DNA of 64,000 nucleotides, from NCBI GenBank assembly GCA_030603695.1, contig JAUVXF010000006.1, positions 87,311 through 151,310 of the forward strand. Direction: 5' to 3'. The notes under the pieces were generated by a model that worked only from the letters and a program-made list of their open reading frames with translations, was not told the origin of the DNA and made no database searches. Both the position numbers and the translations under genes were made by a program. How positions within the stretch are numbered: position 1 is the stretch's first letter; every line of letters starts with the position of its first letter. Shown one piece after another: positions 35,205 to 44,892 of this stretch. The DNA is from Natronohydrobacter sp. (GTDB taxonomy: Bacteria; Pseudomonadota; Alphaproteobacteria; Rhodobacterales; Rhodobacteraceae).

Positions 35205-36602
35205 TCAATTCCCCACTGGCAACCACAGGCGGAACTCTGTGCCATCGGCATCGCTGCGCACCAGTTCCAGCCGCCCGCCATGGCCGCGCACCAATTCTGC
35301 CGCAATCGCCAGCCCCAGCCCCACACCGCCTTTGCGCACCCCGCCCTGAAAGGCCTCGAACAGATGTGCGCGGGCCTTGGGCGGCAGGCCCGGCCCGGTA
35401 TCGCCAATGCGGATGGCAACGCCGTCGCGCCCGTCTTCGGTGGCGGTTTTCGCCAATATCTCAATCACACCGGGTTTGCCTGTTGCCTCTATCGCCTGCC
35501 GCGCATTGCGCACCAGATTGTTCAGAACCCGGAAAAGCTGTTCGCTATCTGCTTTCAGCACCAGCCCGGCGGGCACATCCTTCAGGATTGCGACATCTGC
35601 GCCTTCGGCCAAAGCCAGCTTCTCGCTTTCGATCACATCTTCCACCAGCGCGGCCAAGGCCACACGCGCCATTTTTGGCGGGGGTTCTTCGGCCTTGCCA
35701 AAGGCAAGGGTCGATTCGCACAGATTGATCGCCCGCGAGAGAGAGCCGACCAGCTTGGGCGCAGCACGCTGCACGCTTGGGTCTTTGCTCAACTCCATCC
35801 TGTCGGCCAGCATGGAGGCCGTTGTCAGCATATTGCGCAAATCATGGCTGATCCGCGCGACAGAGCCGCCAAGCTGCGCCAACCTGTCTTTCTGGCGCAA
35901 AAGCCCTGTCAGTTCGGTTTGCATCTGGTTCAGCGCCTCTTCGGCCTCGCGCAGCTCTCGGATGCGCGATTGCGGGGTCATGATGCGATTCACATCTTGC
36001 GGCGCTTGCGCATAGGCAGACATGGAACGGATCACACGTTGCATAGGCGCCACAACAAAAACCTGAATGGACAAATACAGCAACAGCGCCGTGATGCCCG
36101 AAATCAGCAAGGAGAGCATCAATATCCGCCGCCCATAGTCCCAGATTTCGGCCTGCAAATTGGCGGTATCCAGCGTAATTTCGATCAGCAGCCCCCCTTG
36201 GCGCACAGGATCGCCGATCACGCGGATTATCCGGGCCTCTGGCTGGCGCATTTCGGCCAAGGCATCGCGCATCAGCTGAAAGGCCCCCGCGCCGCGCAGA
36301 TCATAGGTTTGGGCGATCTGGCCGGGCAAAGGCGATGACAGGATCAGTTCGCGCACCTCGTCGCGGCGTAGCACCACGTTATAAACGCCCGCATTTTCCA
36401 GAAGCTCTCCCGCCAATTCCCCCGCGATAGACCCGTCAGACGCCAACAGCGCCAGCGAGGCGATTTGCGCGCGCTCCAGCCGCGCCAACAGATATTCTTC
36501 GCGAAACCGCGATACGGAAGGCACAAAAATCAGCACCTCTGCCAACATCACAAAGATGACGACAAGCCAGAGAAACCGCGCTGACAAACTGTTAGAGATC
36601 AT
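35205..36602 (-). CDS. Membrane sensor histidine kinase (orphan)
   Basis: A 465-residue kinase with an N-terminal helix (about 9-30), a periplasmic sensing region (31-155), a second helix (about 160-185), a HAMP-like linker, HisKA with H253 (ARISHDLRNML), and a HATPase domain with N-box (LNNLVRNARQAI), GDTGPGLP and GVGLGLAIAAEL. The start at 36602 is preceded by GAGGGT. No response regulator gene is adjacent; the next gene upstream is a flavin oxidoreductase, 24 bases away, so they may be co-transcribed. The signal is unknown. Confidence 0.87.
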   Translation of the reverse strand: MISNSLSARFLWLVVIFVMLAEVLIFVPSVSRFREEYLLARLERAQIASLALLASDGSIAGELAGELLENAGVYNVVLRRDEVRELILSSPLPGQIAQTYDLRGAGAFQLMRDALAEMRQPEARIIRVIGDPVRQGGLLIEITLDTANLQAEIWDYGRRILMLSLLISGITALLLYLSIQVFVVAPMQRVIRSMSAYAQAPQDVNRIMTPQSRIRELREAEEALNQMQTELTGLLRQKDRLAQLGGSVARISHDLRNMLTTASMLADRMELSKDPSVQRAAPKLVGSLSRAINLCESTLAFGKAEEPPPKMARVALAALVEDVIESEKLALAEGADVAILKDVPAGLVLKADSEQLFRVLNNLVRNARQAIEATGKPGVIEILAKTATEDGRDGVAIRIGDTGPGLPPKARAHLFEAFQGGVRKGGVGLGLAIAAELVRGHGGRLELVRSDADGTEFRLWLPVGN

Positions 36603-36626
36603 ACCCTCAACCCAAAGCAAAGCGGG

Positions 36627-38021
36627 TTAGGGCAGCCACCTCTGCACCAACCCGACAATGCGCTTCACAGTCAGGTTATCAAAGAGTTGCGGAGAGAAAT
36701 AGGCCCCTGCCGCGCGTTTGCCGATTTCCGCCAATGTCGGGTAGGGAATCACTGTTGCGGCAAGGGCAGACAGCTTCAGGCGGTTTGCCATGGCCAGCGC
36801 ATAGGGTGCGATCACCTCGCCCGCCTGTGCGCCAACAATCGTCACCCCCACGGGGCGGCCCTTGACCACCATCAGCTTGCAAAACCCCTCGTCCCGGCCC
36901 TCTGCCAAGGCGCGGTCAATCTGGTCATAGCCCACACGGAATACGCCCAACTGGCCCCCATATTTGCGCCGGGCCTCGGCCTCTGTCAGGCCGATCTGGG
37001 CCAAATCGGGGGTAGTGTAGGTAACATGGGGGATGTGATCTGCACGCGCGCGCGCAGGCAGGCCAAGCACCATGGAGCGGATGACAACCCCCGCATGATA
37101 GCCCGCCAGATGGGTAAACTGCCCCTGCCCTGCCACATCGCCAATCGCATAAACACGCCGGTTTGTGCTGCGCAAACCGGCATCCACCTTTATCCCGGCG
37201 GCAGTATGGGCAATGCCCGCATTCTCCAGCCCCAAGCCATCGGTATTGGGTTTGCGGCCCGTGGCAACCAACAGATGCGTGCCCGCAAAGATTGTGCCGC
37301 CCTTGACCTGCACTTCTATCGCGCCCGCACGCCCGCCAATGCGTTCAACCTGCGCGCCCTCAACAATCTCCACCCCTTCGCGGCGCAGCGCGGCCAGCAC
37401 CACGGCTGCGGCCTCTGGATCATCGCGGGCAAGCGCCTGCGCGCCATCTATCACCGTTACCCGCGCGCCCAAGCGCCTGTGGGCCTGCGCCATTTCCAGC
37501 CCGATGGGGCCTGCCCCCACAATCAGCAAATGGCCGGGGCATTCGGTTTGGGTAAACAGGGTTTCATTGGTCATATACGGCACGGTTTCCAGCCCCGGAA
37601 TGGGCGGAACAAGCGCGCGCGAACCTGTGGCGATCACAAAGCGGCGCGCGGTTATCCGGGCCTCTCCCACTGCGACAGTGGTGGGGCTGACAAACTGGCC
37701 GCGCCCCTGCACCACCTGCACGCCCAGGCCCTCAAACCGCTCTACCGAATCATGCGGTGCGATGCGGGCAATGGTGGCGGCCACATGATCCATGGCGCGG
37801 GTGAAATCCGCGCGGCTGGGTGGCGTGCCGCGCGCCATCACCGCCTTGGCCTGTGCCAGCAGCGCCTTGGACGGCACACAGCCATAATTCAGGCAATCGC
37901 CGCCCATTTTATGCGCCTCTATCAGCACCACGCGCGCACCCATCTGCACCGCACCCGCCGCCACCGACAACCCGCCAGACCCCGCGCCGATAATGCAAAT
38001 ATCTGTCTTGATCTGGGTCAT
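36627..38021 (-). CDS. MerA/Lpd-like FAD-dependent pyridine nucleotide-disulfide oxidoreductase
   Basis: A 464-residue class I flavin disulfide reductase. FAD motif IIGAGSGGLS (11-20), redox cysteines C43 and C48 (GGDCLNYGCVPSK), NAD(P) motif VGAGPIGLEMA, and the dimerisation domain are visible. The C-terminal dyad reads PYPTLAEIGKRAA, with tyrosine where lipoamide dehydrogenase has histidine, as in mercuric-reductase-like members. There is no mercury-binding N-terminal domain and no extra C-terminal cysteines, so Hg(II) reduction is unlikely. It overlaps the TVP38 gene, a recurring pair of unknown function. Confidence 0.88.
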   Translation of the reverse strand: MTQIKTDICIIGAGSGGLSVAAGAVQMGARVVLIEAHKMGGDCLNYGCVPSKALLAQAKAVMARGTPPSRADFTRAMDHVAATIARIAPHDSVERFEGLGVQVVQGRGQFVSPTTVAVGEARITARRFVIATGSRALVPPIPGLETVPYMTNETLFTQTECPGHLLIVGAGPIGLEMAQAHRRLGARVTVIDGAQALARDDPEAAAVVLAALRREGVEIVEGAQVERIGGRAGAIEVQVKGGTIFAGTHLLVATGRKPNTDGLGLENAGIAHTAAGIKVDAGLRSTNRRVYAIGDVAGQGQFTHLAGYHAGVVIRSMVLGLPARARADHIPHVTYTTPDLAQIGLTEAEARRKYGGQLGVFRVGYDQIDRALAEGRDEGFCKLMVVKGRPVGVTIVGAQAGEVIAPYALAMANRLKLSALAATVIPYPTLAEIGKRAAGAYFSPQLFDNLTVKRIVGLVQRWLP

Positions 38022-38746
38022 GCCGGGATATCCTTTTTGCGAAACCGCTTGGCCAGCATGGGCAGAAGCGCCAGCGCCGCAAGCCCCAAAAGCGGGCCAA
38101 GAATATGCAACTCGAAGATAATTCCCAGATTTGGGGTTTCATTTCGGGCAAATACCTCGCCCAATCCCACGCCAACCCATGTGTACACCACACCGCCCGG
38201 CATGATCCCGAAAAATGTGCTGGCCGCAAAGACGGATAGCCGCACCCCGATCAGCGCGGGCAAGATATTCATCACGAAAAACGGCAGCACCGGAACCAGC
38301 CGCAAGGAAAACAGCACCGGAAATTCGTTTTCGCGGATGGAATCTTGCAACCGCTTCATGCGCCCGTCACTGGCATCTATCCGCGCGGCCATGGCCTGCC
38401 CCAACCCGGCCCGCACGGCCAGAAAGATCAGGATCGCGCCCAAAGTGGCGGCCACAATGTTAAACAGCGCCCCCGGAAACAGCCCGAACAAAAACCCCCC
38501 TGTCAGGGTTGCCGCCGTTGCGCCGGGCAAGGAAAACGCCACAATCGCGATATAGGCCAGCACAAAGCCGGCGGCTGTCAGTGCATAATGGCTGTCGCGA
38601 AAGGCAATCAGCGCCGCGCGATTGTCGCGCAGGGCCTCGAATGTCAGATGCTCGCGCAGCAGCACTGCGCCAAGAATGGCAACAAGCGCCACCACGGCCA
38701 GCGGCACATGCCTGCGCCATGATCTGGGGGGGGATGGGCTATGCAT
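38018..38746 (-). CDS. TVP38/TMEM64 (DedA-like) membrane protein
   Basis: A 242-residue protein with about five or six helices and the SNARE-associated/VTT domain: SLPGATAATLTGGFLFGLFPG and LRLVPVLPFFVMNILPAL. Family members are lipid or small-molecule transport proteins of unclear specificity. Its stop overlaps the start of the MerA-like oxidoreductase gene, so the two probably function together. Confidence 0.88.
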   Translation of the reverse strand: MHSPSPPRSWRRHVPLAVVALVAILGAVLLREHLTFEALRDNRAALIAFRDSHYALTAAGFVLAYIAIVAFSLPGATAATLTGGFLFGLFPGALFNIVAATLGAILIFLAVRAGLGQAMAARIDASDGRMKRLQDSIRENEFPVLFSLRLVPVLPFFVMNILPALIGVRLSVFAASTFFGIMPGGVVYTWVGVGLGEVFARNETPNLGIIFELHILGPLLGLAALALLPMLAKRFRKKDIPA

Positions 38747-38901
38747 TGCGAGATCTTCCTTTTATCGGCTCTGCTAGGGGTTACGCCAGAAATGGGCCGA
38801 TGTTACAGCTTTTCCGCAACGATCACGCGCGCTTGATCCGGGCGCCTGCGCGGCTGTGGCCCTTTTCCCACGGGTTTGCGCGGATTTGCAGGTTTTGAGA
38901 A

Positions 38902-38930
38902 TTGACTTGCGCCTGCTTGGCCTGTATCCG
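38902..38930 (+). promoter_or_regulatory. Candidate rpmH promoter
   Basis: TTGACT (38902-38907) and TATCCG (38925-38930) with a 17-base spacer lie about 70 bases before the rpmH start in the divergent gap from the TVP38 gene. The -35 match is good and the -10 partial. No DnaA boxes were seen in the gap. Confidence 0.5.
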
Positions 38931-39001
38931 GCGAGCCTGAAAAAGAATTGGTGGCCGATTCCGGCAGGAAGCGCGGTTGCCCGAATGTAAGGAACGGAGC
39001 G

Positions 39002-39136
39002 ATGAAACGCACCTATCAGCCCAGCAATCTGGTTCGCAAGCGCCGCCACGGCTTTCGCGCGCGCATGGCAACCAAAGCAGGCCGCAAGATTCTGAACGCG
39101 CGCCGCCGTATTGGCCGCAAGAATCTGTCGGCCTGA
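39002..39136 (+). CDS. rpmH: 50S ribosomal protein L34
   Basis: A 44-residue basic protein with the full L34 sequence pattern ([36 protein letters not shown]). A GGAACGGAGC site precedes the ATG. It is the first gene of rpmH-rnpA-yidD-ttcA-yidC. Confidence 0.98.
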   Translation: MKRTYQPSNLVRKRRHGFRARMATKAGRKILNARRRIGRKNLSA

Positions 39137-39174
39137 TCCGCATGGCCTGCGATAGCGGGCCTGCGCTGCGTGAC

Positions 39175-39588
39175 ATGACACCGCCGAAAGCAGATGTTGC
39201 AGCACCCCACAGCGCTGCGGCAGATGCTGCGGCGGTTTCGTCATGCCTGCGGCTGGAAACGCTGAAACAGCGGGCGGATTTCTTGCGCGCGGCGAAAGCG
39301 CGGCGCGTGGGCTGCGCGGCATTCATGTTGCAGGCGCGCGAAAGCGGGGCAAAGGATGTGGCACGCGTGGGCTTCACCTGTTCCAAGAAAATTGGCAATG
39401 CCGTGGCCCGCAACCGCGCCAAGCGCCGCTTGCGCGCCGTCGCGCGCGCCGTGATGCCCTCTCAGGCGCGGCCCGGTTGGGATTATGTGCTGGTGGGCCG
39501 CCCCGATGCCACGGTCAGCCATGATTTTGCCGCCATGTGCGACGATCTGCACGGCGCTTTGCGCAAATTGCACGGGGGCACACCATGA
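39175..39588 (+). CDS. rnpA: Ribonuclease P protein component
   Basis: A 137-residue protein subunit of RNase P, which matures tRNA 5' ends. The core shows [42 protein letters not shown] (the RNR motif, positions split here) and DYVLVGRP. The N-terminal 25 residues are alanine-rich and variable. ATG at 39142 (148 residues) is an alternative start; neither has a clear ribosome site. It overlaps yidD by 4 bases. Confidence 0.93.
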   Translation: MTPPKADVAAPHSAAADAAAVSSCLRLETLKQRADFLRAAKARRVGCAAFMLQARESGAKDVARVGFTCSKKIGNAVARNRAKRRLRAVARAVMPSQARPGWDYVLVGRPDATVSHDFAAMCDDLHGALRKLHGGTP

Positions 39589-39839
39589 CACCGCTTGCAT
39601 GGGTGTTTGCACTGCCAGTGCGGTTTTACCGCGTGGTGTTCAGCCCATGGGTGGGCCATGCCTGCCGCTACCAGCCCACATGCTCTGCCTATGCGCTGGA
39701 AGCGCTGGAACGCCATGGCGCGATCAAAGGCGGCTGGCTGACACTGCGCCGCCTTGGGCGCTGCCACCCTTGGGGCGGGTCGGGCTATGACCCGGTGCCG
39801 GGCACACACCCCCAATCACCCCCCTCCGGCAAGGAGTGA
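39585..39839 (+). CDS. yidD: Membrane protein insertion efficiency factor YidD
   Basis: An 84-residue protein with the YidD pattern [24 protein letters not shown], two of the conserved cysteines, and [17 protein letters not shown]. It has an amphipathic N-terminus and aids YidC-dependent insertion. The ATGA overlap with rnpA fixes the start. Confidence 0.95.
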   Translation: MTPLAWVFALPVRFYRVVFSPWVGHACRYQPTCSAYALEALERHGAIKGGWLTLRRLGRCHPWGGSGYDPVPGTHPQSPPSGKE

Positions 39840-39846
39840 TCCGATC

Positions 39847-40719
39847 ATGCTTGATGATGACCTGACAGACCTTCCCCCCATCTTGCATGGTGCGCCCGAC
39901 AGCACCGAATTTCGCAAGCTGCGCAAGCGCATCATCCGCGAAACCCGCGCGGCGATTGACCAATATGGCATGATCCAGCCCGGCACGCGCTGGCTGGTCT
40001 GCCTGTCTGGCGGCAAGGACAGCTACACCCTGCTGGCCGCGCTAATAGAATTGCAATGGCGGGGCCTGTTGCCGGTGGAATTGCTGGCCTGCAATCTGGA
40101 TCAGGGCCAGCCCGGCTTTCCCGCCACGGTGCTGCCGGAATTTCTGACACGCATGCAAATTCCCCACCGGATAGAATATCAGGACACCTACAGCATTGTG
40201 ATGGACAAGGTGCCCGCCGGGCGCACCTATTGCGCGCTGTGTTCGCGGCTGCGGCGGGGCAATCTGTATCGAATCGCCCGCGAAGAAGGGTGTTCCGCCG
40301 TGGTGCTGGGCCATCACCGCGATGATTTGCTGGAAACATTTTTCATGAATCTCTTTCATGGCGGGCGGCTGGCAACCATGCCCCCCAAGCTGGTGAACGA
40401 GGATGGGGATTTGTTTGTGTATCGCCCTCTTGCCTTTGTCGCAGAGGAAGATTGCGAGCGGTTTTCGCGTGCCATGGCTTACCCGATCATCCCGTGTGAT
40501 CTCTGCGGCTCTCAGGAAGGGTTGCAGCGGATGCAGGTAAAAGCGCTGCTGGATGAGTGGGAAAAGCGCACGCCCGGACGGCGCAATGTGATGTTTCGCG
40601 CGCTGATGAATATCCGCCCCTCGCATATGCCCGATCCGGCCTTGTTTGATTTTCTGGCCCTTGCCACCGCACCAAAGGCCGAAAACCCCGATACCCCCCC
40701 GGATTTGAGCGGGATGTGA
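39847..40719 (+). CDS. ttcA: tRNA 2-thiocytidine biosynthesis protein TtcA
   Basis: A 290-residue ATP-dependent thiolase that makes 2-thiocytidine at tRNA position 32. The PP-loop is SGGKDS (54-59). Two CxxC pairs are present: C129/C132 (YCALC) and C217/C220 (CDLC), the ligand region of its [4Fe-4S] cluster. An AAGGAG site precedes the ATG at 39847. The gene lies between yidD and yidC, an insertion common in Rhodobacterales. Confidence 0.95.
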   Translation: MLDDDLTDLPPILHGAPDSTEFRKLRKRIIRETRAAIDQYGMIQPGTRWLVCLSGGKDSYTLLAALIELQWRGLLPVELLACNLDQGQPGFPATVLPEFLTRMQIPHRIEYQDTYSIVMDKVPAGRTYCALCSRLRRGNLYRIAREEGCSAVVLGHHRDDLLETFFMNLFHGGRLATMPPKLVNEDGDLFVYRPLAFVAEEDCERFSRAMAYPIIPCDLCGSQEGLQRMQVKALLDEWEKRTPGRRNVMFRALMNIRPSHMPDPALFDFLALATAPKAENPDTPPDLSGM

Positions 40720-40817
40720 CCAACCGCCCGCCCGATTTCAGGGAAAACCGCTTGACCTTTGGGCGGGGCTTCTGTTGAACCGGGCGCGACCCTAGTCTGA
40801 CAGGAAACGGCCGATCC

Positions 40818-42590
40818 ATGGACGAACAAAACCGCAATTTGCTGATGGCTTTCGCCCTGAGCCTTATGGTGCTCGTGGCTTGGATGTGGATGTTCCCACC
40901 CCCCGAACCCGCGCCCCAACAAGCCGCCGATATCACCGAACTGCCCCTTGCGGCAGGCGGAGAGGCACAGGCTATGGCCGAGGCCAGCACAACCGAGGCT
41001 GATGCAGAATTGCCGCGCATCACGATTGATACGCCGCGCCTGCAAGGCTCTATCAACCTGCGCGGTGGCCGTGTGGATGATCTTTCCATGAAAGATTACC
41101 GCCAAACGGTAGAGCCGGGGTCTGACATTGTGCACCTGCTGAACCCCGAAAGCAGTGATAACGCGTTTTATGCGCTTTATGGCTGGCGTCCGGGCCGTGA
41201 TATGGATTGGGACGATGTGCCCGGCGCAAATACCCCATGGGAACTGGTGGAGGGCGAGCAGCTTTCCATTGGCCAGCCCGTTACACTGGCTTGGGAAAAT
41301 GACAGCGGATTGCGCTTTACCCAGCGCTTTGCGATTGACGATAACTTCATGCTTACCGTCACGCAGGGCGTAGAGAACCGGGGTGAAGCAACAGCGCGCA
41401 TGGCCCCCTATGGCCTGATTTCGCGCCATGGCGAACCTGCTGATCTGGAGAATTTCTTCATCAGCCATGAAGGGTTTATCATGGTTGCAGATGGCAAGCT
41501 GTCGGAAGACAAATACAAAGCCATCCGCGACCTGCGCGTGCATGAGCGCGAGAATACCAATGCCCGCGTTACCGAAGTGGCCGCGAATGGCTGGCTTGCG
41601 ATTGCGGATAAATACTGGATGGCGGCAATCGTGCCCATGCCGGGGCAGGAATTTTCCGCCGTGCAGCGCTATATTCCTGCGCGCGATGTCTATCAGGCCC
41701 GCGCCGATCTGCCCACGCTGGTGGTTGCCCCCGGCGAAAGCGACCAAGTGGAAACCATGCTTTTTGCAGGGGCAAAGGAATGGACAGTCCTGCGCAACTA
41801 CGAGCGCGACTTGGGCGTAGAGCGGTTTGTGGATGCGATCGACTGGGGCTGGTTCTTTTTCCTGACCAAACCCATCTTTGCGACCCTTTACTTCATAGAG
41901 GGCCTGTTGGGGAATATGGGCTGGTCTATCATCACGCTGACGCTGTTGATCAAAGCCATCCTGCTGCCTCTGGCGTGGAAATCCTATGTCTCCATGGCCA
42001 AGATGAAAGAGCTTCAGCCCGAAATGCTGGCGCTGAAGGAACGCGCGGGCGATGACCGCCAGAAAATGCAGCAAGAAATGATGAAGCTGTACAAGGAGAA
42101 GAAAGTAAACCCCGCTGCGGGCTGTTTGCCGATCCTGTTGCAGATTCCGATCTTCTTTTCGCTGTATAAGGTGATCTTCGTTACCATCGATTTGCGCCAT
42201 GCGCCGTGGTTTGGGGTTTTCAACGATCTGTCTGCACCAGATCCCACCTCTATCTTCAACCTGTTTGGTTGGCTGCCATGGGCCGCCCCCCCGCCTGACA
42301 GCATCTTGTCGCTGGTGTTTATCGGGATTCTGCCCATCCTTCTGGGTGTGTCGATGTGGCTGCAAATGAAGCTGAACCCAACACCCACCGAACCCATCCA
42401 GCAAGCTGTGATGACATGGATGCCATGGATATTCATGTTCATGTTGGGCTGGTTTGCCTCTGGTCTGGTTCTGTACTGGATCGCGAACAACGTGATCACC
42501 TTCACGCAGCAATATTCGATCATGGCGATGAATGGCTCTCGGCCAGATTTGCTGGGCAATATTGGCGTGAAGAAAAAGAAAAAGGACTAG
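40818..42590 (+). CDS. yidC: Membrane protein insertase YidC
   Basis: A 590-residue Oxa1-family insertase. It has an N-terminal anchor (LLMAFALSLMVLVAWMWMF), a large periplasmic beta domain (about 60-350), and the conserved five-helix core (GWSIITLTLLIKAILLPL, NPAAGCLPILLQIPIFFSLY, MTWMPWIFMFMLGWFASGLV). The C-terminus KKKKKD is basic, as expected. It inserts membrane proteins alone or with SecYEG. A 98-base gap separates it from ttcA. Confidence 0.97.
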   Translation: MDEQNRNLLMAFALSLMVLVAWMWMFPPPEPAPQQAADITELPLAAGGEAQAMAEASTTEADAELPRITIDTPRLQGSINLRGGRVDDLSMKDYRQTVEPGSDIVHLLNPESSDNAFYALYGWRPGRDMDWDDVPGANTPWELVEGEQLSIGQPVTLAWENDSGLRFTQRFAIDDNFMLTVTQGVENRGEATARMAPYGLISRHGEPADLENFFISHEGFIMVADGKLSEDKYKAIRDLRVHERENTNARVTEVAANGWLAIADKYWMAAIVPMPGQEFSAVQRYIPARDVYQARADLPTLVVAPGESDQVETMLFAGAKEWTVLRNYERDLGVERFVDAIDWGWFFFLTKPIFATLYFIEGLLGNMGWSIITLTLLIKAILLPLAWKSYVSMAKMKELQPEMLALKERAGDDRQKMQQEMMKLYKEKKVNPAAGCLPILLQIPIFFSLYKVIFVTIDLRHAPWFGVFNDLSAPDPTSIFNLFGWLPWAAPPPDSILSLVFIGILPILLGVSMWLQMKLNPTPTEPIQQAVMTWMPWIFMFMLGWFASGLVLYWIANNVITFTQQYSIMAMNGSRPDLLGNIGVKKKKKD

Positions 42591-42594
42591 GCCC

Positions 42595-43344
42595 ATGGGG
42601 TGGCGGCTGGCACATATCTTCCGCCATCCCATAAAGGCGCATGGGCGCGAGGGGCTTGGCTCTGTCGCGCTGGCGGCCGGGCAGTGCCTGCCCTATGACA
42701 GGCATTGGGCGGTTGCACATGAGGGCGCGGCCCTGATGCCGGGCTGGAATGCCTGCATGAATTTCACGCGCGGGGCCAAAACCCCCGCTTTGCAGGCAAT
42801 CTCTGCGCAGCTGGATGAGGGGGCGGGGCACATCACCCTGTCACACCCGGCCCTTGCACCCATCACCTTCTCCCCTGACAGCCCAGAGGGGCAAGCGGCC
42901 TTTCTGGCATGGGTGGCCCCGCTTATGGACAGCGGGCGCGCGCAGCCCAAGCGGCTGGTCAGCGCCGGGCGCGGCATGACAGATACAGATTTCGAAAGTG
43001 TCTCGATCCTCAACCTCGCATCCAACCGGGCGCTTGGCCAGCGCCTTGGCTGTGATCTGGGGCTGGATCGCTGGCGCGGCAATCTGTGGCTGGAGGGGCT
43101 TGCCCCTTGGGAAGAATTTGATCTGATCGGGCGCGCGCTGAAAATCGGCGGTGCGCGATTGCAGATTGTGGAACGCATTGGCCGCTGTCGCGCCACAATG
43201 GTGGATTGCGCAACCGGCAAGATTGATGTGAACACGCTGGACGCATTGGAACAGGGCTATGGCCATACCGATTTCGGGGTCTATGCCCGCGTCACGCAAT
43301 CGGGCGTAATATCACAGGGCGATAGCGCGGAGATTGTGACATGA
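42595..43344 (+). CDS. MOSC domain protein
   Basis: A 249-residue protein with an N-terminal MOSC-type beta-barrel region (HIFRHPIKAHGREGLGSVAL) and the MOSC core near the end (RCRATMVDCATGKIDVNT). Relatives handle sulfur for molybdenum cofactor enzymes such as mARC-like and YiiM-like reductases. A cysteine in ERIGRCRATMVD is conserved in the family. It follows yidC by 4 bases and overlaps engB, so the unit is co-translated. The substrate is unknown. Confidence 0.87.
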   Translation: MGWRLAHIFRHPIKAHGREGLGSVALAAGQCLPYDRHWAVAHEGAALMPGWNACMNFTRGAKTPALQAISAQLDEGAGHITLSHPALAPITFSPDSPEGQAAFLAWVAPLMDSGRAQPKRLVSAGRGMTDTDFESVSILNLASNRALGQRLGCDLGLDRWRGNLWLEGLAPWEEFDLIGRALKIGGARLQIVERIGRCRATMVDCATGKIDVNTLDALEQGYGHTDFGVYARVTQSGVISQGDSAEIVT

Positions 43345-43994
43345 GCACCCTACCCTTCCCCTTGGCCGAACCGCCAGAGCCGCTGGCCGAAGAAGCAGGC
43401 CGCAAGCTGATGACAGGCGAGGTGGAGTTTCTGAAAGGTGTGGTCGATATGGCCGGCCTGCCCCCTGCCGACAGGCTGGAAGTGTGTTTTGCAGGCCGCT
43501 CTAACGTGGGGAAATCCAGCCTGATAAACGCGCTTACCGGGCGGCGCGCGATTGCGCGCACCTCCAACACGCCGGGGCGCACGCAGGAAATCAATTATTT
43601 CACTGTGGGCGATAGCCATTATCTGGTGGATTTGCCGGGCTATGGCTATGCCAAAGCCCCCCTGCCCGTAGTCGAGAAATGGCAACGCCTGCTGAAAGCC
43701 TATCTGTCGGGCCGCGCCACATTGCGCCGCGCCTTTCTGCTGATAGATATGCGCCATGGCGTGAAAGATGTGGATGCAGAGATCATGGGGCTTTTGAACC
43801 GATCTGCCGTCACCTTTCAGGCCGTGCTGACAAAGGCCGACAAGCTTAGCACCGCAGAGCAGGAAAAAACCCTTGCCCAAGTGCGCGCGGCACTGGCCAA
43901 ACACCCTGCCGCCTATCCCGAACTTGTTGTCACCTCTTCTGAAAAAGGGGTTGGCATACCCACTTTGCGCGCGATCATCGCGGGACTGACCTAA
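43341..43994 (+). CDS. engB: Ribosome biogenesis GTP-binding protein EngB/YsxC
   Basis: A 217-residue GTPase needed for 50S assembly. G1 GRSNVGKSS (52-60), G2 near NTPGRTQ, G3 DLPGYG, G4 TKAD and G5 SSEKG are visible. The N-terminus of about 40 residues is longer than in gamma-proteobacteria. The start overlaps the MOSC gene stop by 4 bases. Confidence 0.95.
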   Translation: MSTLPFPLAEPPEPLAEEAGRKLMTGEVEFLKGVVDMAGLPPADRLEVCFAGRSNVGKSSLINALTGRRAIARTSNTPGRTQEINYFTVGDSHYLVDLPGYGYAKAPLPVVEKWQRLLKAYLSGRATLRRAFLLIDMRHGVKDVDAEIMGLLNRSAVTFQAVLTKADKLSTAEQEKTLAQVRAALAKHPAAYPELVVTSSEKGVGIPTLRAIIAGLT

Positions 43995-43998
43995 ACAG

Positions 43999-44889
43999 AT
44001 GAAGAAGCAAAAGCCCATGACACAGGATTGGTTCGCCACCGCCCGGACATTGTCCGAGGCCCTTCCCTATCTACAGCGCTATGCGGGCGCGATTGTGGTT
44101 ATCAAATTTGGCGGTCATGCCATGGGCGATGCCGAAGAAATGGCCAGCTTTGCGCGCGATGTCGTGCTGATGCGCCAAGTGGGCGTGAACCCCGTTATCG
44201 TGCATGGCGGCGGGCCAATGATAAACCAGATGCTGAAAAAGCTGGATATCCAATCTGATTTCGTGCGCGGCAAGCGCGTCACAGATGCCGCCACGATGGA
44301 AGTGGTGGAAATGGTGCTGTCGGGCGCCGTGAACAAGCGCATCGTGCAGGCCATTCAGGATGAAGGCGGGCGCGCTGTGGGCCTGTCGGGCAAAGATGGC
44401 GGGATGGTTACATGCGAACCCGATGACCCCGAATTGGGGCTTGTGGGCCGCCCTGTGGCCGTGAATACAGATCTTCTGCACCATCTGTTTACAGGAGGGT
44501 TTATCCCTGTGATCGCACCTTTGGGCATGGGCCGCGCCGGAGAGACATATAACATCAACGGCGATACCGCCGCGGGCGCGATTGCCGCCGCGCTGAAGGC
44601 CGATCGCCTGCTCTTGCTGACAGATGTTTCCGGCGTGAAAGATGCGGGCGGCGATGTTGTGACACAGCTTTCCCCCGCCCATGTGCGCGAATTGACACAG
44701 GCCGGGGTAATCGCAGGCGGCATGATCCCCAAAACCGAAACCGCCCTTGCCGCGATAGAAGGGGGCGTGCGCGCCGTGGTCATTCTGGATGGCCGCGCGC
44801 CCAATGCCTGCTTGCTGGAGCTGTTCACCGATCACGGTGCAGGCAGCATTATCCGCGATAGCGCACCGCTTGTCACGCCGCGCGGCTAG
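43999..44889 (+). CDS. argB: Acetylglutamate kinase
   Basis: A 296-residue amino-acid kinase catalysing the second step of arginine synthesis. It shows [11 protein letters not shown], the glycine loop [27 protein letters not shown], and [26 protein letters not shown] in adjacent segments. The N-terminal helix ([19 protein letters not shown]) is the hexamer-forming arm of arginine-sensitive kinases, so feedback by arginine is likely. ATG at 44017 is an alternative start. Confidence 0.96.
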   Translation: MKKQKPMTQDWFATARTLSEALPYLQRYAGAIVVIKFGGHAMGDAEEMASFARDVVLMRQVGVNPVIVHGGGPMINQMLKKLDIQSDFVRGKRVTDAATMEVVEMVLSGAVNKRIVQAIQDEGGRAVGLSGKDGGMVTCEPDDPELGLVGRPVAVNTDLLHHLFTGGFIPVIAPLGMGRAGETYNINGDTAAGAIAAALKADRLLLLTDVSGVKDAGGDVVTQLSPAHVRELTQAGVIAGGMIPKTETALAAIEGGVRAVVILDGRAPNACLLELFTDHGAGSIIRDSAPLVTPRG

Positions 44890-44892
44890 GCC

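Noticed and set aside
34980..36338. 452-codon plus-strand frame across tRNA-Arg and the histidine kinase
   Set aside because: It runs through a tRNA gene and is antisense to a kinase with intact motifs.
36627..38021. Mercuric reductase and a mercury resistance locus
   Set aside because: The protein lacks the N-terminal heavy-metal domain and the C-terminal vicinal cysteines of MerA, and no merR, merT or merP is present.
38747..39001. Replication origin next to rpmH
   Set aside because: There is no dnaA gene and no cluster of DnaA boxes in the gap; rpmH location alone is not evidence.
40512..42632. 706-codon open frame antisense to yidC and the ttcA end
   Set aside because: It spans two well-supported plus-strand genes and has composition typical of antisense frames.
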